A DNA stretch of 64,000 nt from Tetragonia tetragonoides (Eukaryota; Streptophyta; Magnoliopsida; Caryophyllales; Aizoaceae), in assembly GCA_038025085.1 (NCBI GenBank), contig CM076140.1:34369501-34433500 (forward strand), read 5' to 3'. Numbering within the stretch: the first letter of the stretch is position 1; every line of letters begins with the position of its first letter. The position numbers were made by a program, and so were the translations under genes. This document shows positions 1 to 12,350 of the stretch, one piece after another. Under the pieces are notes generated by a model. That model was not told the DNA's origin and did not search any database. It saw only the letters and a list, made by a program, of their open reading frames with translations.

Positions 1-139
1 TATGTATTACTAAGTGTCAACTATACAGCACTGAGATCTCCGTGAGTTTCTGCTTCTCCATGTTGAATTAAATTCCACGTTGCTTTGCTCTTCCTTGAAA
101 TTACAAGGAAAATCTCAAAATTATACATTTCAATCAATT

Positions 140-3100
140 TCATACATTGTTGTTGTTGTTGTTGCTGCTGCTGCTGCTGCTGTTGTTCTCAGCAACACGA
201 ATTCTCCAATAAAATACATGAATATACAATGAGTTCAGGCTCATAGATATTGAAAAGCCCAAGACTGCTGAAAGCAGGACTGCATATAATGCATTTAGAT
301 GAAGCTGCAAGATAGACAAAAGACTAATTAGTAATGCTTAATCTATAATTAGTTTCCATATATTGAAAGAGATTCCAAGGCTAGTAGCACTTATAGCAGT
401 GCACTAACCAGAAGCATCTAAATCATTATATTGTTAGGTATGTCATGTGAGAGAACAAGTATGATTCGCACCCACACCCACACCCACACCCCCACCCCCA
501 TGCATATATAGAAGGTTTCAATAAGAAACCACATATAATAACTGAAAACTCGTGAACAATTTGGACAATAGAAATTGCGCAAGTGATCTTACTGTTGTAC
601 AGTTTACTGGACTGATCAGCACAAACAAAAGCACTCACCCTATGTTGCTTGGACTGTTCATTTTACCTGAAGTACCCATGTCGGATACTTGATACTCCGA
701 CATGGGTATGGATACTGATACTCGGTCATCATTGCACTACGATATATCTTCATGAGGCTGGGAGCCTCACACAAATTAGCGAGAAGATGGCGGGCTTGAG
801 TGTACATCATGCTTTGAATAAAACAACAGATCTTCAAAGGACTCGTGGGAATCAATGACTTCTTGCGTATTGAAAGGGAAAGGATCTTCTAGATGGCCAC
901 ACGGGATGGTGGTTAACATTGGGTCGTAGCGCACGAGTAACATGCCCAAGGCCACTGGTCAATGGGACAGGCAACCCCATGTGAATTTCGAGGTTTGAAA
1001 GTGATGCATTAAATCAAATACTGTCACAAGAAGGTTGCCTACTCGAGTAAAGGGGGAGATTACTCGATGAGGGCCCGTGAATACGAGGTGCGCACTCATG
1101 GGTCCTTAGTCCTAGGAGATTGGCCATCCATGAGCTCAACGGGAGCTAGCATGACTTCTTGTTACTTGGCCAGTGAAACGCTATGCGGAGGAATCAGACA
1201 CTCCAGGTGCACAAGGTGTAGTTAAGTAGGACCAAGCCATTGAGGGGAACAAAATACTTGGTGAAAGCACAAGACTCAAGCTAAAAGGATAGCAGACCTA
1301 ACAGTTGAGTTGTGAACTTCGGGTGTAACACTCCCGTGAGTTGGGCGGCAGCCAATCTTCTCCCGGGCCACGAGGAGTACACCGGTGGACAAACTCAGCA
1401 CTCGGAGATGAGGTCCTATGGCACTGCGGCAGAGTCACACAATTCGCCTCCCCCCCCCCCCTAGCGGTTTTCAGGAGCCGAGTTTACAAAGACGCTTATT
1501 CGTCAAGCGATGTCAGGCAGCGATCAAAGGACAATAATGGACACAATGAAGAAGTCGGTATCCAAGCAGTGGGATTGACCATGATCCATGAAATCTAGTT
1601 GGGCCAGTGTTAAACGAGAGAGTCGACACTGCAACAAGTATCTCACAAATGGGACAACCATGATTTGGAACATTATTGAGTAGATGTTTGTGGACAGACC
1701 ATGTGTATTGTGAAAAAATATATATGCAAACCAAAACTAGAAGAACCTCGTGACTTGCTAAACCACCACACAGCACAGTCTCTTCTTCTCTTTCTCTCTC
1801 TTCCCCACTCCCCACTCCCCCAGCCCATGACCATCACCAAACCACCTCCACTCCCACAGCAACCCTGTAACAAGCCCATGACCAACACCAAACGTCACAC
1901 ATCCCCCCGCCCCCCAACAGCCTGCATACACCTTGTCCATTCCTCAAGATCTCACCTCCCCATATCTTATCTTACTAGCCATGTGCCTCTTTCTCCACGA
2001 CCACCACCCAACCCAAAGTCATCATGGGGTCACTGTGGTAACCTTCCCCACTACCCTTAACCTCCTCGCCTCCCCAAATCTCCTGCCTTTGTGAAAAGTT
2101 TCTCTCTTTCTCCTCCCCACTCCCCTTCACCACTACTTCCCGCCGCCTAGGCCACCCACTGATGAACTCCCCTACCACCCTCCCACACCTCAAACTGATG
2201 TCCCTTGCTTCCCTCCACATCCTCTAAACCATAAAAAGCCCTTACCCTCAATCTTCCCTTCTCTGTCCTCTTCTTTCTCCTATTCTAATTCCACGCCAGC
2301 TGCAAAATCACCGGCAACCTCCCTAATGCCAGTGGGCTCGCATCATTATCATTTTCGTTACCTAGAAGCCCTGTACCCAAACACTGTCTGCAACTTCACA
2401 AGAAAAATAAAGAGGCATTGTTCCTAGGACTGACTTCATCAGAATAATTTAAAAATGAAAAAGTTACCTCACTGGAATTTTTCTTTAGGGTTTTAACATT
2501 TTTATTTTCTATTTAGTAAACATGGTTATCCGGGCTTTGCCCGACTAACCCCATGGGATGAAGTTCACGACCAACAAAACCTCCAGTGGCTCTGAGGAGG
2601 CTCAAACCTGGAACCTCTGGAAGAATCTTACCAGCTGAGCTACGCACTCAGGGTTCCTTAAAAAGGTAAACGTACATACTCACACATTTATCAAGGCAAA
2701 ATCGGATGAAACCAACGTAGAAAACAGACTCACCCAGACAAACAATCACTGGAGGGGCAATGCTGTGGGGGTAGGTGGTGGTGAGGCTAGAGGGGAAGGA
2801 GAGGGGGGGGGGGCAAGGTGCAGATCGCCTAGATCAAAAGGCCAAGATCACTGTTATTGTTCTTATTTGAGCAGAGTTCTCATATTAACCAGGTTCTATA
2901 TCTATCTATATATATTTAAACCAGAATTTTACGATCTAATGCATAACAAACTTACTTGTATTTCTTAAAAGCTCTACTCACCCTCTTCCCAAGTAGAAGA
3001 CTCTGAAATTCCGATTTTTCGGTCGATTCGTTTCTTGGTTGATTGAAGTTCACTAATTACTAGCAACTCAAATTAGATTCAAGGGTTTAGTTTTTATTGA

Positions 3101-6100
3101 ATTAAAGAGAATAGTTAATATAATTAATTTTAAGAATGTAGTATAAAGAACCAAAATGGGTTGGTGTAGTGGTTCAGCACTTCATCCCTTAAACAAGTGG
3201 TTGGGGGTTCGAATCCCAACTCTTGCGAATGGAAAAAATTCCTTGGCCAGCCCCCTACCGCTTAGTGCGCTGACAGTTGGGGCGAGAGGGTTAGTTACTG
3301 TGATCGACGGTGGATACCCTTGGCAAAGACCAAAAAAAGAATGTAGTATAAAGCAATCACCATAAACAACTTACAAATACAAAAAGAAACTTGGACTAAA
3401 ACATGCGAATCATGGCCAAAAGGTTAGTGACTCATGGAAACTTGAAACCACTATGACACTTACCACATTGTAGAAAAGACACAGAATGACTGCCACAAAC
3501 GCAAACTCCACAGCTGCATATGTCCAGATATATTCTCTAATTGCTGCAGCCAAGCTAGCTTGAATTAATAAATTTATCAGCAAAGGAGTCAATGATGTTT
3601 GGTAGGAATGGGGTCTACCTAGGAGGACAGCCAGCATGGACGCTATAAGTCCCAATGTGAATGCAAATGGTGCCGCAATTGCAATCGCTCGAGTCTTCAT
3701 ATCTTGGATCTGCATGTAGATCAATTAGGACAGAAAAACAGGGTTCTCTGTTGGTGAAACAGACATATGGGAAAAGTTCAAGAGTTCATGTTTCTGAAGC
3801 AATAATGTCTTACCAATAGCTGCTCAAGAAAGAAGAAATAGCATATTGTACTAATCAAGACCAGCACCACAAAATCATGCCAGGCACTGTATCAAAAAAG
3901 AAAAAAGGAAAGGGTTTACTAACATTTGCAAGACTGAGCTTTAATTAAACAACAAAATGAGTCTAAAATATAAAATTCTGGTTTATTTTCGAGAAATTTT
4001 GTGGCACAAATAAGGGTCTAGTCCAAGCTGGAATTCATGTCATCACAATGACACAACCTCAGAATAGTTATAATGTACTGGATACCTTTTAAATTGTTTT
4101 AACCCATGTAAAGTACTATAATATCTCAAGAACCTGACACATCTTATTATCCTCTGTAAACTTTGCAGGAAGGGTCTTGCTAAAATAAGTTTGCCTCTAT
4201 TCTGTGACATAGGCACATAACTGCTAACATCTTAGTTTCCTAACATTCATCGGCATTTTAATCCTAGCAAGTATATGATTCAAAAAGGTCTTTTTTAGAT
4301 TTTAAAACAAAGCCACAAATGAGTAACCAAATTCTGTTAGCAAGATGATACCATCAAATCACATTGACTTACTGAATTGCTCGAGGATTAACTGTCCGTT
4401 GGTTTTGCTCCTGCCCATTATTCCCCTGTGCAGGGACAGCACTCGACACTCTAAGCAACGTCACTGGCAAGTTCAAAACCTCTTGGCCACATACATCACA
4501 GTTCTTACTTCTCCTGATGCTAAACCACTTCAAAGCACATTCTTCATGTATTAACTTGAGCGCACCTTTACAACTACACTCCAACTTAAAACTATTTCCT
4601 TCTTCACATGCATCATAGCAAATCCTGCAAATTGCTTCTTCAGGAATCTCTTCATCATCATCACTTCCAGGTGAATCAGGAGTTATTTGGTCTGGTAAAA
4701 ATAAATGAAGGGTCATCTAAAATTGGCTAGTAATCAAAACGAAAAGATACAAACGAACATCAATTGAACATCCATCACCACCATTCGAAGATTTTTTTGG
4801 AGGTGAAACAGGAGTTATTTAGTCTGGTAAAAATAAATTAAGGTAGTCATCTCAAATTGGCTAATCAAAACATGAAAAGTTACAAACACTTTGAACATCA
4901 ATTGAACATCCATCGCAACTATCCAAAGACTTTTTTCAGCAAGTATAGTCATTCTCAAGGACTAATGAAATTAACTCCAAAGATACACCTGTGCTGCAGC
5001 CATAGAAATTGTACCATGAGAATGTCAGTGCATTATATTTGCTTGGGATATTTCGCATATGAATGGTTTGATCAGAGTGGTTTCCACTTAGGCTTTGTTT
5101 TGGATGTTTTAGCTAGCTTTTCAACTCCAGCTACATTTTCTGCTCCCAGATACCAAACAGTTTCCCAGCTTTCATGGCTAATTTGAGAAGCTATCGTACA
5201 AATGTAGCGTCCAACTTATGCTAGCTCGGCAGTTAGTTTTTATCATATCACAGTAACTTCCTCTTTTTTTTTTAAAGTAAAATTATACAGTCATCTACCA
5301 TTTCAGCTAGCTTCACAGTGCCAAACATAGCCTTAGAGGATTTAAATGCTACCATTTCTAGATGGCGACTTGATATTCATTCTCATTTCATGGCCAATTA
5401 ACAGATTGAAAGATTGAGTTGTAAAGTAATAAACCAGTATGACCACTCTGATCAAACCAGCCAAGAGACGGGTCATAGTTGAACAGGAAGCTGGTGTGTT
5501 AACTATCAATAAGATAGTATGAGAGTTTGACAACTAACATATTGTTATAATAAGTTGACATTATGCAAAAATATCTTAAAAAGGCGAATATTGAAACAAC
5601 TGTTCTGGGAAGAGAGAAGTGATTGTGGCAACAAAAACAATACTTATGGAACATTGGGATATTTCAAGTGCCCAAACCAGAAAAGGAATTCATCAAGAAC
5701 TCCATGTATAAACAATCACACAGAAACAAATTGGAGTTCTAGGAAGTAGAGTCCTTTTCTACAAAATCTATGAGGTTTCATCCTTCCAAGTACTTTACCA
5801 TAGTGCCAAAGTGAACATGCCCACAGAAGTAATCACCACAGACAAGCTTACATCCAATAAAAGAAAGCCCAAGAACAATGAACATAGAAATACAAGCAGA
5901 CTTCTAAAGCTTTTCATAAACACTAAATCAATTGCCAGCTTAAATACTCTATCATACTGACGTAGCTTCTACTCCACTTTTACCTAATTCGTGAAAACAC
6001 CACACAAACATATGTCCTCACCTTGAATGATGACATTTGAACTAGTAATCTCCTCAAAAGCCTACAAAAAGATCCGCATCAGAAATCTTGCTTAGTTTAT

Positions 6101-9100
6101 AAGCTACTAATCTTCTAGCTACTTATTAAACTTCTGATTTCATCGTCGTGCTGTGCCCCTCTGCGGTATTTATAATGACACATAAGCTTACAAGTTAATC
6201 AAATGAACTTGTAAGCACATTGACTCCATATATTCTGATCATCTCAATGATCACAAAATTTACAATAAACCACCAGCTGGTCCTATGAAAGTTTCCATTG
6301 CCATATTTTGAAAAAGGTGATTTTCACTCTTCACACTACTCGCTGCTTGTAGCAGCAGAAATATATTTTTTTTAGATAAGAAAATTTTTATTCATTAAAT
6401 GTTGACAGAATACAAAAATGGAGGACAAGTTATCCTCGAAAAGAAACAAAATATCTACAAGTCACACCAATGGTGTTGGACAACCATAAGCGGAACACCC
6501 TTAAAGGCGCCCGCTGCCTTAGCCCAAAGGGAGGCCAAGGAAACTATATGATCCCAAACACAATCAATATTCTTCCCAGAGTTGGAGAAATCCTCGAATT
6601 CCTCTCCAACCAGATGCACCATAGAGTAGCCATGCAAGCACACCTCCATAACACCCTACGCTCCTTATCCCTCCTCATTGCAGAGAACCGTATCTGTAAG
6701 AACTGGCTCTTTTTTCCTCAATAAATAGAATGACTTCTGGCTCTTGTTCAGTTTATATGTGCAGATAAACTTCTTAACATAGAATCATAAGTTTTCAGAC
6801 AACTCAGATGCACTTCTATTGTCAAATTATGGGACCTCCCTTTGTTTCAATACAATAAATGGTATTGTATACTTATAACATTTCTTTTCGCATGCTACGC
6901 CTTCTAATACTTATATACTATCCTAGAATGTTACTTTTACAAGGGCCCTGGACTTACATGTGCCTTTTGTTGTTCACCAGCAGTTCTTGCTGAAGCAGGG
7001 GTGGAAATTGATGGGGAGAACTCAGGTGCAGGTCGTGGAAGAGAAGCACATCTTGTCCAGCTGTATTTGCTCTTCACATTGGCGAAAGTTGGGCTTCCAG
7101 AAACTGCTTGTGGATCTGAACTTAAGAGGCAACTTTTCTCACCATCAGGTGGATTGCTTTTCTTCTTGAAGCTTAAACCACGCAGAAACCCCCCCAAAGA
7201 TGAGGTACCAGTTTTTAAAGAATTCTGAGACTGGAGGGAACCTTCTCCACCTTGGAAGTTGGTAAAAATAACAGGCTTGGGAGGAATCTCCAGGGAGAGA
7301 CTTGGGTGCTTCCCATTTGAATCTGATGTTGACTGTTCTTCACTAATTGTTATCACGTCATCAGAATTAACCTACATGCAACACCCCTTTCAGAAATTTA
7401 AAACTGTTCTGCTCATAAACCTATCAGACATCACCATAAATGAGAGCACCTATAGAATGCCAGATAGAACCCAGAATGGTCAGAAAAGTGTTAATTAACT
7501 CTGGAACTTTTTGATTTGATCACAACGATGACTTTTTTGATTTACATGCTGTACAAAAGTTCAATTTGTAGCTCTGCTGCAGAAGCTTATCAAAATGTTC
7601 AGCAAAAGGGATTTGAATTGCACAATAATAATACTAGTTCAAACGCAAAACCTATATTTGAATAAGTTGCACAACAGTTCAAATGCAAAACCATTATATT
7701 TCACTGAATTCCAAAACACCATTCCAGTGATGATTACCATTAACATTTACTACTAAAGGGTGAGATGCTCTCACTGTGAGACGGGTGACTTTCATATTGC
7801 TTTAGGTCACCTTTATTGGGTTAGGGTCACGTTTTGTCTCATACAAGACCTGCTCTTGAAGATATCATTCTTAGATAACAAGTGGGTTCCTGGTTCGATA
7901 ATTCTCTTATGAGGTAGCCTTTTACATGAGGCGGCCAAAAATATCAGTTTTTCATCTAGAGGTATCATTTCTTTTGTCGATAGGTATCACTAGTCTGCTC
8001 ACAGGTATCACGCCTCATGCATGAGGCAGCCACATTTGAGTTTTGGTGTTAAAGATTTTTCATTTGCTATCACTATCATAGTAGGAGCTATTAGCCCAAA
8101 TTTTGGATACTCAAGACATCAAAGGGCTGCAATTTCTTTTTCCGCAAAGAAAAATGTGACTAAAAAGAATGAGTTTGTGTCAGATGCTTTTAGTTGCTCA
8201 CCAAGGTTTTAATGATTCAAATATTAAGCATTTGGGATGATTCTTATATTAATAACTTCTCGTTCCAAATTTTGTGTCCATGAGTCATGGCTAAATTGGA
8301 AATGTTCATGTGACACAATCAAGATCACAAACCACATTGTCAACATCAACAAAATGGGAAGCATCGAAGGGATATAGATGGGAAAAATACAATAGAATTT
8401 TGATGACCAGGAAGAGGTTTGATTAGCTTAAGCACACCACTTGTTATCTAACAAAAAGCTTAAGCACACCACTTTATGTTAATTAGTGTGTGCTTTAGAG
8501 AACATACAGTCACTAAGATATAATTGTTTAAGTGATATAATATCACTGCATTTTCTCAAAGAGGTGAACCTTGTTAAATAGAGCGAATTAAGGAAACAAC
8601 CCAGAATTTGATCATCATATCATTTTCACAGATACAATGTCACATGTTTCCGAACAGATGACCGAGACCATGAACCACAGTCCACATAGAAGTAAAAAAA
8701 AATTCAGACTGATGAAATAAACAATGGTGATCAATCCCAAAACCCTACAAATAAGGACGATAATTTAAACAAGTTATTGCCTTTCTATGGCGCTCCCCCC
8801 CCCCCCCCTCCTTTTTCTCTTAACCATTCAAAAGTTTGCTTGCTAACTGGCTAACCTTCCTGGAATTCTTCAAATTTCTCAGACTTCTCATTCCCTACCA
8901 AATACTCTCTCCTGGTTATGGATACCCAGATAAAAACATGACACTCGAACGCCCCAAATTAGAGCCAAAAACATTTTAAGAAATGAAATAGCCAAATTCA
9001 ACCCCTTTGGGACTTCCTCATAGCATACCTTAGTGACAACATTCAAGTATGAAGTCCTATATGTTTTACTTCAATTCATCTAGTTCAAATACAGGAATTT

Positions 9101-9359
9101 TGCAGCCAAAAGCCTAAGATGAGCTCACATGATCCTTGATCACCCAATAACCAAACAATTAAACCCCTCAGCAGCAAACAACAAGCACAAAAAACCCCAG
9201 AAACAGAAAACTCAAAAACAATCATAATAGAGAAGTAATCAATGATAATCCATATAAAATATAAAAATAAATGCAAAGAAAAAAAAAGGGAAGAGAAAGA
9301 GAGAGAACCTGAGGAGAATCCTGTGTAACTGAGACACAAATTTCTTGGGACGCTTGCAT
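140..9359 (-). CDS. RING-CH (MARCH-type) membrane E3 ubiquitin ligase, 8 exons
   Basis: Coding exons in transcript order: 9309-9359, 6958-7371, 6022-6061, 4373-4691, 3814-3886, 3619-3709, 3464-3543, 140-304. All junctions are GT-AG and the phases agree, giving 1233 nt and 410 residues. Seen: a Ser-rich N-terminus with [11 protein letters not shown] near residues 78-88, an acidic stretch, then a C4HC3 RING-CH from residue 190 (CRIC, ECSCKG, HEEC, CDVC) and four hydrophobic segments near 279-299, 308-330, 335-355 and 362-384. The C-terminus ends in Ser6-Asn6. Family knowledge: plant proteins of this layout are predicted membrane E3 ligases that recruit an E2 through the RING-CH domain. The substrate cannot be told. 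The ATG at 9359 opens a 17-residue exon that joins in phase. The 40-nt exon 3 rests on splice sites and phase only, so it is the least certain. The last intron (305-3463) is unusually long and holds SINEs. Confidence 0.9.
146..187 (-). repeat. Coding trinucleotide repeat (Asn/Ser tail)
   Basis: On the plus strand this is (GTT)n(GCT)n(GTT)2. Read on the minus strand in the frame of the ligase gene it encodes Asn2-Ser6-Asn6, followed by one Val and the stop. It is therefore a microsatellite in the last coding exon, not an intergenic repeat, and its length should vary between alleles without shifting the frame. Confidence 0.85.
673..708. repeat. 13-bp inverted repeat (hairpin)
   Basis: TACCCATGTCGGA (673-685) and its exact reverse complement (696-708) flank a 10-nt loop. 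It lies in the last intron of the ligase gene. Short stems of this kind are common in plant transposon debris, and no function is implied. Confidence 0.7.
2525..2659 (-). mobile_element. tRNA-derived SINE, minus strand
   Basis: Read on the minus strand there is a good RNA polymerase III A box, TAGCTCAGCTGG (2631-2642), followed after a suitable gap by a B box, GGTTTGAGCCT (2598-2608). A body of about 70 bp follows, with a small GC stem near 2530-2548. The sequence cannot fold as a complete tRNA, so this is a SINE rather than a tRNA gene. I found only a short candidate target duplication, so the exact ends are uncertain. Confidence 0.6.
3149..3336 (+). mobile_element. tRNA-derived SINE with a perfect 17-bp target duplication
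   Basis: The insertion is flanked by the same 17 bases at 3132-3148 and 3337-3353. Inside are an A box, TGGTGTAGTGG (3162-3172), and a canonical B box, GGTTCGAATCC (3206-3216). The element is about 188 bp and ends in an A-rich tail. The intact duplication implies a fairly recent insertion. It sits in the last intron of the ligase gene, opposite to the direction of transcription. Confidence 0.85.
3544..3618 (-). other. 75-nt intron, in frame and without stop codons
   Basis: The intron runs GTAGAC...CTGCAG on the minus strand. Removing it joins LAVLL to [11 protein letters not shown], the continuous sequence expected for this plant ligase family. Because 75 is a multiple of three and the intron has no in-frame stop, retention would add 25 residues between two membrane segments. 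Confidence 0.8.
4669..4934. repeat. Tandem duplication (~132 bp) spanning a splice acceptor
   Basis: Positions 4669-4800 and 4801-4934 are diverged direct copies. The first copy contains the start of the RING-CH exon (acceptor just above 4691). The second carries the same ttttaccag acceptor, with its exon start at 4823. In the second copy the exon would read TAA in the first complete codon, so its use would end translation before the RING-CH domain. Confidence 0.75.
6361..6720 (-). mobile_element. LINE 3' end, 5'-truncated, minus strand
   Basis: On the minus strand this encodes the end of a plant L1 ORF2, with a [10 protein letters not shown]..., then [14 protein letters not shown] and HHWCDL. 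A short 3' UTR follows with the pair GAGGATAA...TTATCCTC and the end ttatctaaaaaaaa near 6364-6376. The same protein tail and UTR occur at 19500-19792. It lies inside an intron of the ligase gene, in the same direction as that gene. I could not find its target duplication. Confidence 0.7.
7372..9308 (-). other. First intron of the ligase gene
   Basis: GT-AG intron between the 17-residue first coding exon and the large Ser-rich exon. It is AT-rich, with a C run at 8797-8808. A possible B-box-like stretch lies near 7890, but I could not define a full element. Nothing else is recognisable here. Confidence 0.6.
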
Positions 9360-9560
9360 TATGTGCCCACTTTATCTTATTATAATTAATCTGCTGAAAT
9401 TCTCTGCTTTGAATCTGAGCACAAGATTAATGGAGAGAGAGAGAGAGAGATGATTAGATGAGAAGGGGTGAATGGTGGGGGAATGTTTTGCTGGGTGCAG
9501 AATTTTTTTTGGTATTAATACCTAAAAGAGGACAAAGTGTTGAAAGGGGGTCTTCTTTGG
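9360..9560 (-). promoter_or_regulatory. 5' UTR and proximal promoter region of the ligase gene
   Basis: Directly upstream of the ATG at 9359 on the minus strand. It contains a (CT)n tract, read as GA repeats at 9432-9449 on the plus strand, which is typical of plant 5' leaders. I see no convincing TATA box and the transcription start cannot be placed. Confidence 0.4.
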
Positions 9561-10247
9561 TCAAGCTTGTAAGAAAATTGATTTGAGGATCTCTTGCTGA
9601 AGACTGAAGTTTACTTGATTTTTTTCTCCACCTTGTGTTCTCACGGTATTATTATTAATCTGTGTCCCTACTTGTGTTGACAATTCAATAATAGACTGCG
9701 GAACACTAACTTGCAGTTTTACATATATGGTCTGAGTGTTTTATCATTGAAGTTAGGGCAAGTCCAGTTTGGAAGTGACAGGACAATTTGAGAGATTACG
9801 GGATGACAATCGGGCGGGGAGGATATTGCAGAAAATATTTATCTACATCCACATCTAGGAGGGATATCATTTAGGCATTTAGCCTCTCGCCGCGGGTGTT
9901 AAGTCACAAAAATATATCATTACTCCAATATATGTAACATGGGACTCGCACTAATTAAGAGGTATTTGTCTTAATCGTTATCATGTCAACTTTTAATTTG
10001 GAGGTCACAAGTTGAATGCTTTGTACTCTCGTATTTCCATGACGTTGATGGAAATTTTGCAAATATGGACAATTGAGCTTGACCCAACTGGTTTGTGTTA
10101 GGTGAGTAGGGATTGGGGGACCTTTTGCATCTAACCTAGTCTAATCTGAAATGGATCGATAAATGACTTGTATTTCTGCATTGAGAATGAAGCTTTAATA
10201 ATGAGTTTTATCATCTTTTATTCAAACACCTAAAATTGATGTTGTAA
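9561..10247. other. Intergenic stretch, nothing assigned
   Basis: AT-rich sequence without a convincing coding region, RNA gene or defined element. A short stretch near 9800-9840 resembles the degenerate ends of old DNA transposons, but I cannot support a call. Confidence 0.4.
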
Positions 10248-10529
10248 GGCTCCGTTTGATTCACCTTGATAAAACTGATCTGATCTGAACTGAACTGAAC
10301 TGAACTGAACTGATTTGATTTTTTAAACATGACCGTTAACCATTTAAAATTTGTCCAAATATAGTCAATATTGGACTCATTTGAAAGTATGCTTTGAGAT
10401 CTTTCCGATGACATAATTATCATCATGAAATTATTTTGGAATAAAAAGTTATATGAGTGCTAAAGTTACGCATGAACTGAACTGAACTGAACTGAATTTA
10501 AGTAAATTTAAAGTGAATCAAACAGACCC
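10248..10529. mobile_element. Tourist-like MITE (PIF/Harbinger type), copy 1
   Basis: 282-bp element flanked by TAA on both sides (10245-10247, 10530-10532). The inverted ends read GGCTCCGTTTGATTCACC and GGGTCTGTTTGATTCAC. The subterminal regions carry runs of the tgaac pentamer on one side and of its like on the other. TWA duplications and GG...GTTTG ends are typical of Tourist-like MITEs. Confidence 0.8.
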
Positions 10530-12087
10530 TAAGTTGTTTGCCTCAAACATTCCACACATGGATTTGATTTGTATGTAGGCATTTGTTGTCTCACTCATCT
10601 CGACTTTTCTATTCAAAATTTTCTTTCTCTTACACTTAGGCTCTGTTTGCGTCAACTTAATTTCATTTAAGTTCATTTCAGCGCAGTTTAGTTCATGTGT
10701 AATTTTATCACTCAAACAATTTTATTTTTCCGAAATAAATTCATGATGATAATTATTCCCTCGTAAAGATCTCAAAGTATACTTTCAAATGAGTTAAATA
10801 TTGGATATGTATAATACCCGGTATTATTATTCATTTTAGAATAATAATTACTTAAAAGAAAAATGTGAAATTGACTTCAATTAGGGTTTGTGAATTTTTC
10901 CCTAATTTTATTTATGAAAGTTTAGGTTGAAAAATCATTGAGCATGCATGAGTCATGAATTTTCAGCAACTTAATTATTTAAGTTTAATGAGTTAAATCA
11001 TATTTAATGTTTAATTTAGAGGTTTAGAAGTCAAGGTATTGACTAATTGGTTATTGTGGATTTGTTGGGACCCGTTGACCGCCCTTAACGTAAGGAGCTT
11101 ACGTGATTGTCGCGATTAGCCGTATTGCTCAAGGTAATTCATGTCTAGATGAATTATATTGATTCATTATTGTGAATATTTGTGACAAAGGGATAATTGA
11201 TATTTATTTCCTTGCGTTAATTCGTATAGAATTATGAGATAGTGAATGCATGATGAACTATGTTGAAGATTCACTTTTTGCAGCAATGACTACTTGTTGG
11301 GATTCATGTTAATTGATACATGTTAATCTTTGTAATTACGTGGAATAATTATTTGTGATATTGAACTAAAGATATAATAATATTTGTTCGATTTGGATAT
11401 AGCCTACCGCTATTTACATCATGATAGTAAGCATGTTATTTCAATAAGTTGATGTGACTTTGACTATTGAATTGGTAAACAATATTGGATACATGTAAAA
11501 GGAATATTGTTAGATGGCTGTGAATTTGAGTGTTGATGCTCATTCATGTGAAATTATGTCGTCGAAATTGTGAACTTAAACTGTTCATTTTGTAACTGTT
11601 GAGTAGTTATTTGAGAATGCCAAGATATGTGTATTACTTGTTTATGTAATCACCATATGAAAATGAATTGAGAGTTAAGACTTCTTTGGTAGTGGATCCA
11701 CGAAGGACGCGAATGGGAATTTGTCACTTTGTACATTGGCAGGTCTATGTCTGCGGGTTGTAGCCCCAATGTAATATTTGTATCCATATATGATGATTGG
11801 GCAAGTTAGTTTTGTGGATGAAACAGTTCATCTTGTAAACCTAAGGGTTGAGAGAGGGTATGAATACTTAGGAACAGATGAAGTACTTCTAGGAGTCATT
11901 TATACTCCGGGACGGTTGATTCTTTTTGCTAATATGCACAAGACTAAGATCCTATTTGAATCGACTGCGGTTGGTTTGAAACTTCATGTGATTCTCTTCT
12001 CTCTAGTGGACTTGGCTAATGGATAATAATAAAATATTGATTTATTATTTGGGTGATTTATGCGTGTCTTAAATTAAGCAGGTTGTC

Positions 12088-12215
<128 letters not shown>

Positions 12216-12242
12216 GGCTTAACTCGGAGATTGTAATGGATT

Positions 12243-12350
12243 TTCTGGTTATGAATTACTCAGCGTAGCTGATTGTTTTTTTTTTTTTTTTTTTTTTTTT
12301 TTCTGGTTATGAATTACTCAGCGTAGCTGATTGGTTTTTTTTTTTTTTTT
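12243..12350. repeat. 33-bp duplication, each copy followed by a T run
   Basis: The same 33 bases occur at 12243-12275 and 12301-12333, each followed by a T tract. This looks like a local slippage or duplication event inside the solo LTR. Confidence 0.85.

Larger units (their letters stand above)
305..3463 (-). other. Last intron of the ligase gene, 3.2 kb, repeat-bearing
   Basis: GT-AG intron between the 3464-3543 and 140-304 exons. It contains a CACCCC-rich run (470-500), a short hairpin (673-708), an unassigned stretch (about 740-1740), a CT-rich pyrimidine stretch (about 1770-2290) and two tRNA-derived SINEs. I see no convincing coding exon inside it. The unassigned stretch looks like old element debris, but I could not place it in a family. 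Confidence 0.75.

Noticed and set aside
1701..2060. 119-codon Pro/Thr/His-rich frame
   Set aside because: It is a CT- and CAC-rich pyrimidine stretch within an intron, and its composition alone explains the open frame.
2598..2642. Possible tRNA gene on the minus strand
   Set aside because: The A and B boxes are present but no full cloverleaf follows, which fits a SINE.
3162..3216. Possible tRNA gene on the plus strand
   Set aside because: The boxes belong to a 188-bp insert with a 17-bp target duplication and an A-rich tail, so it is a SINE.
11778..12026. 82-codon frame
   Set aside because: It lies within the solo LTR and has no domain or retroelement motif.
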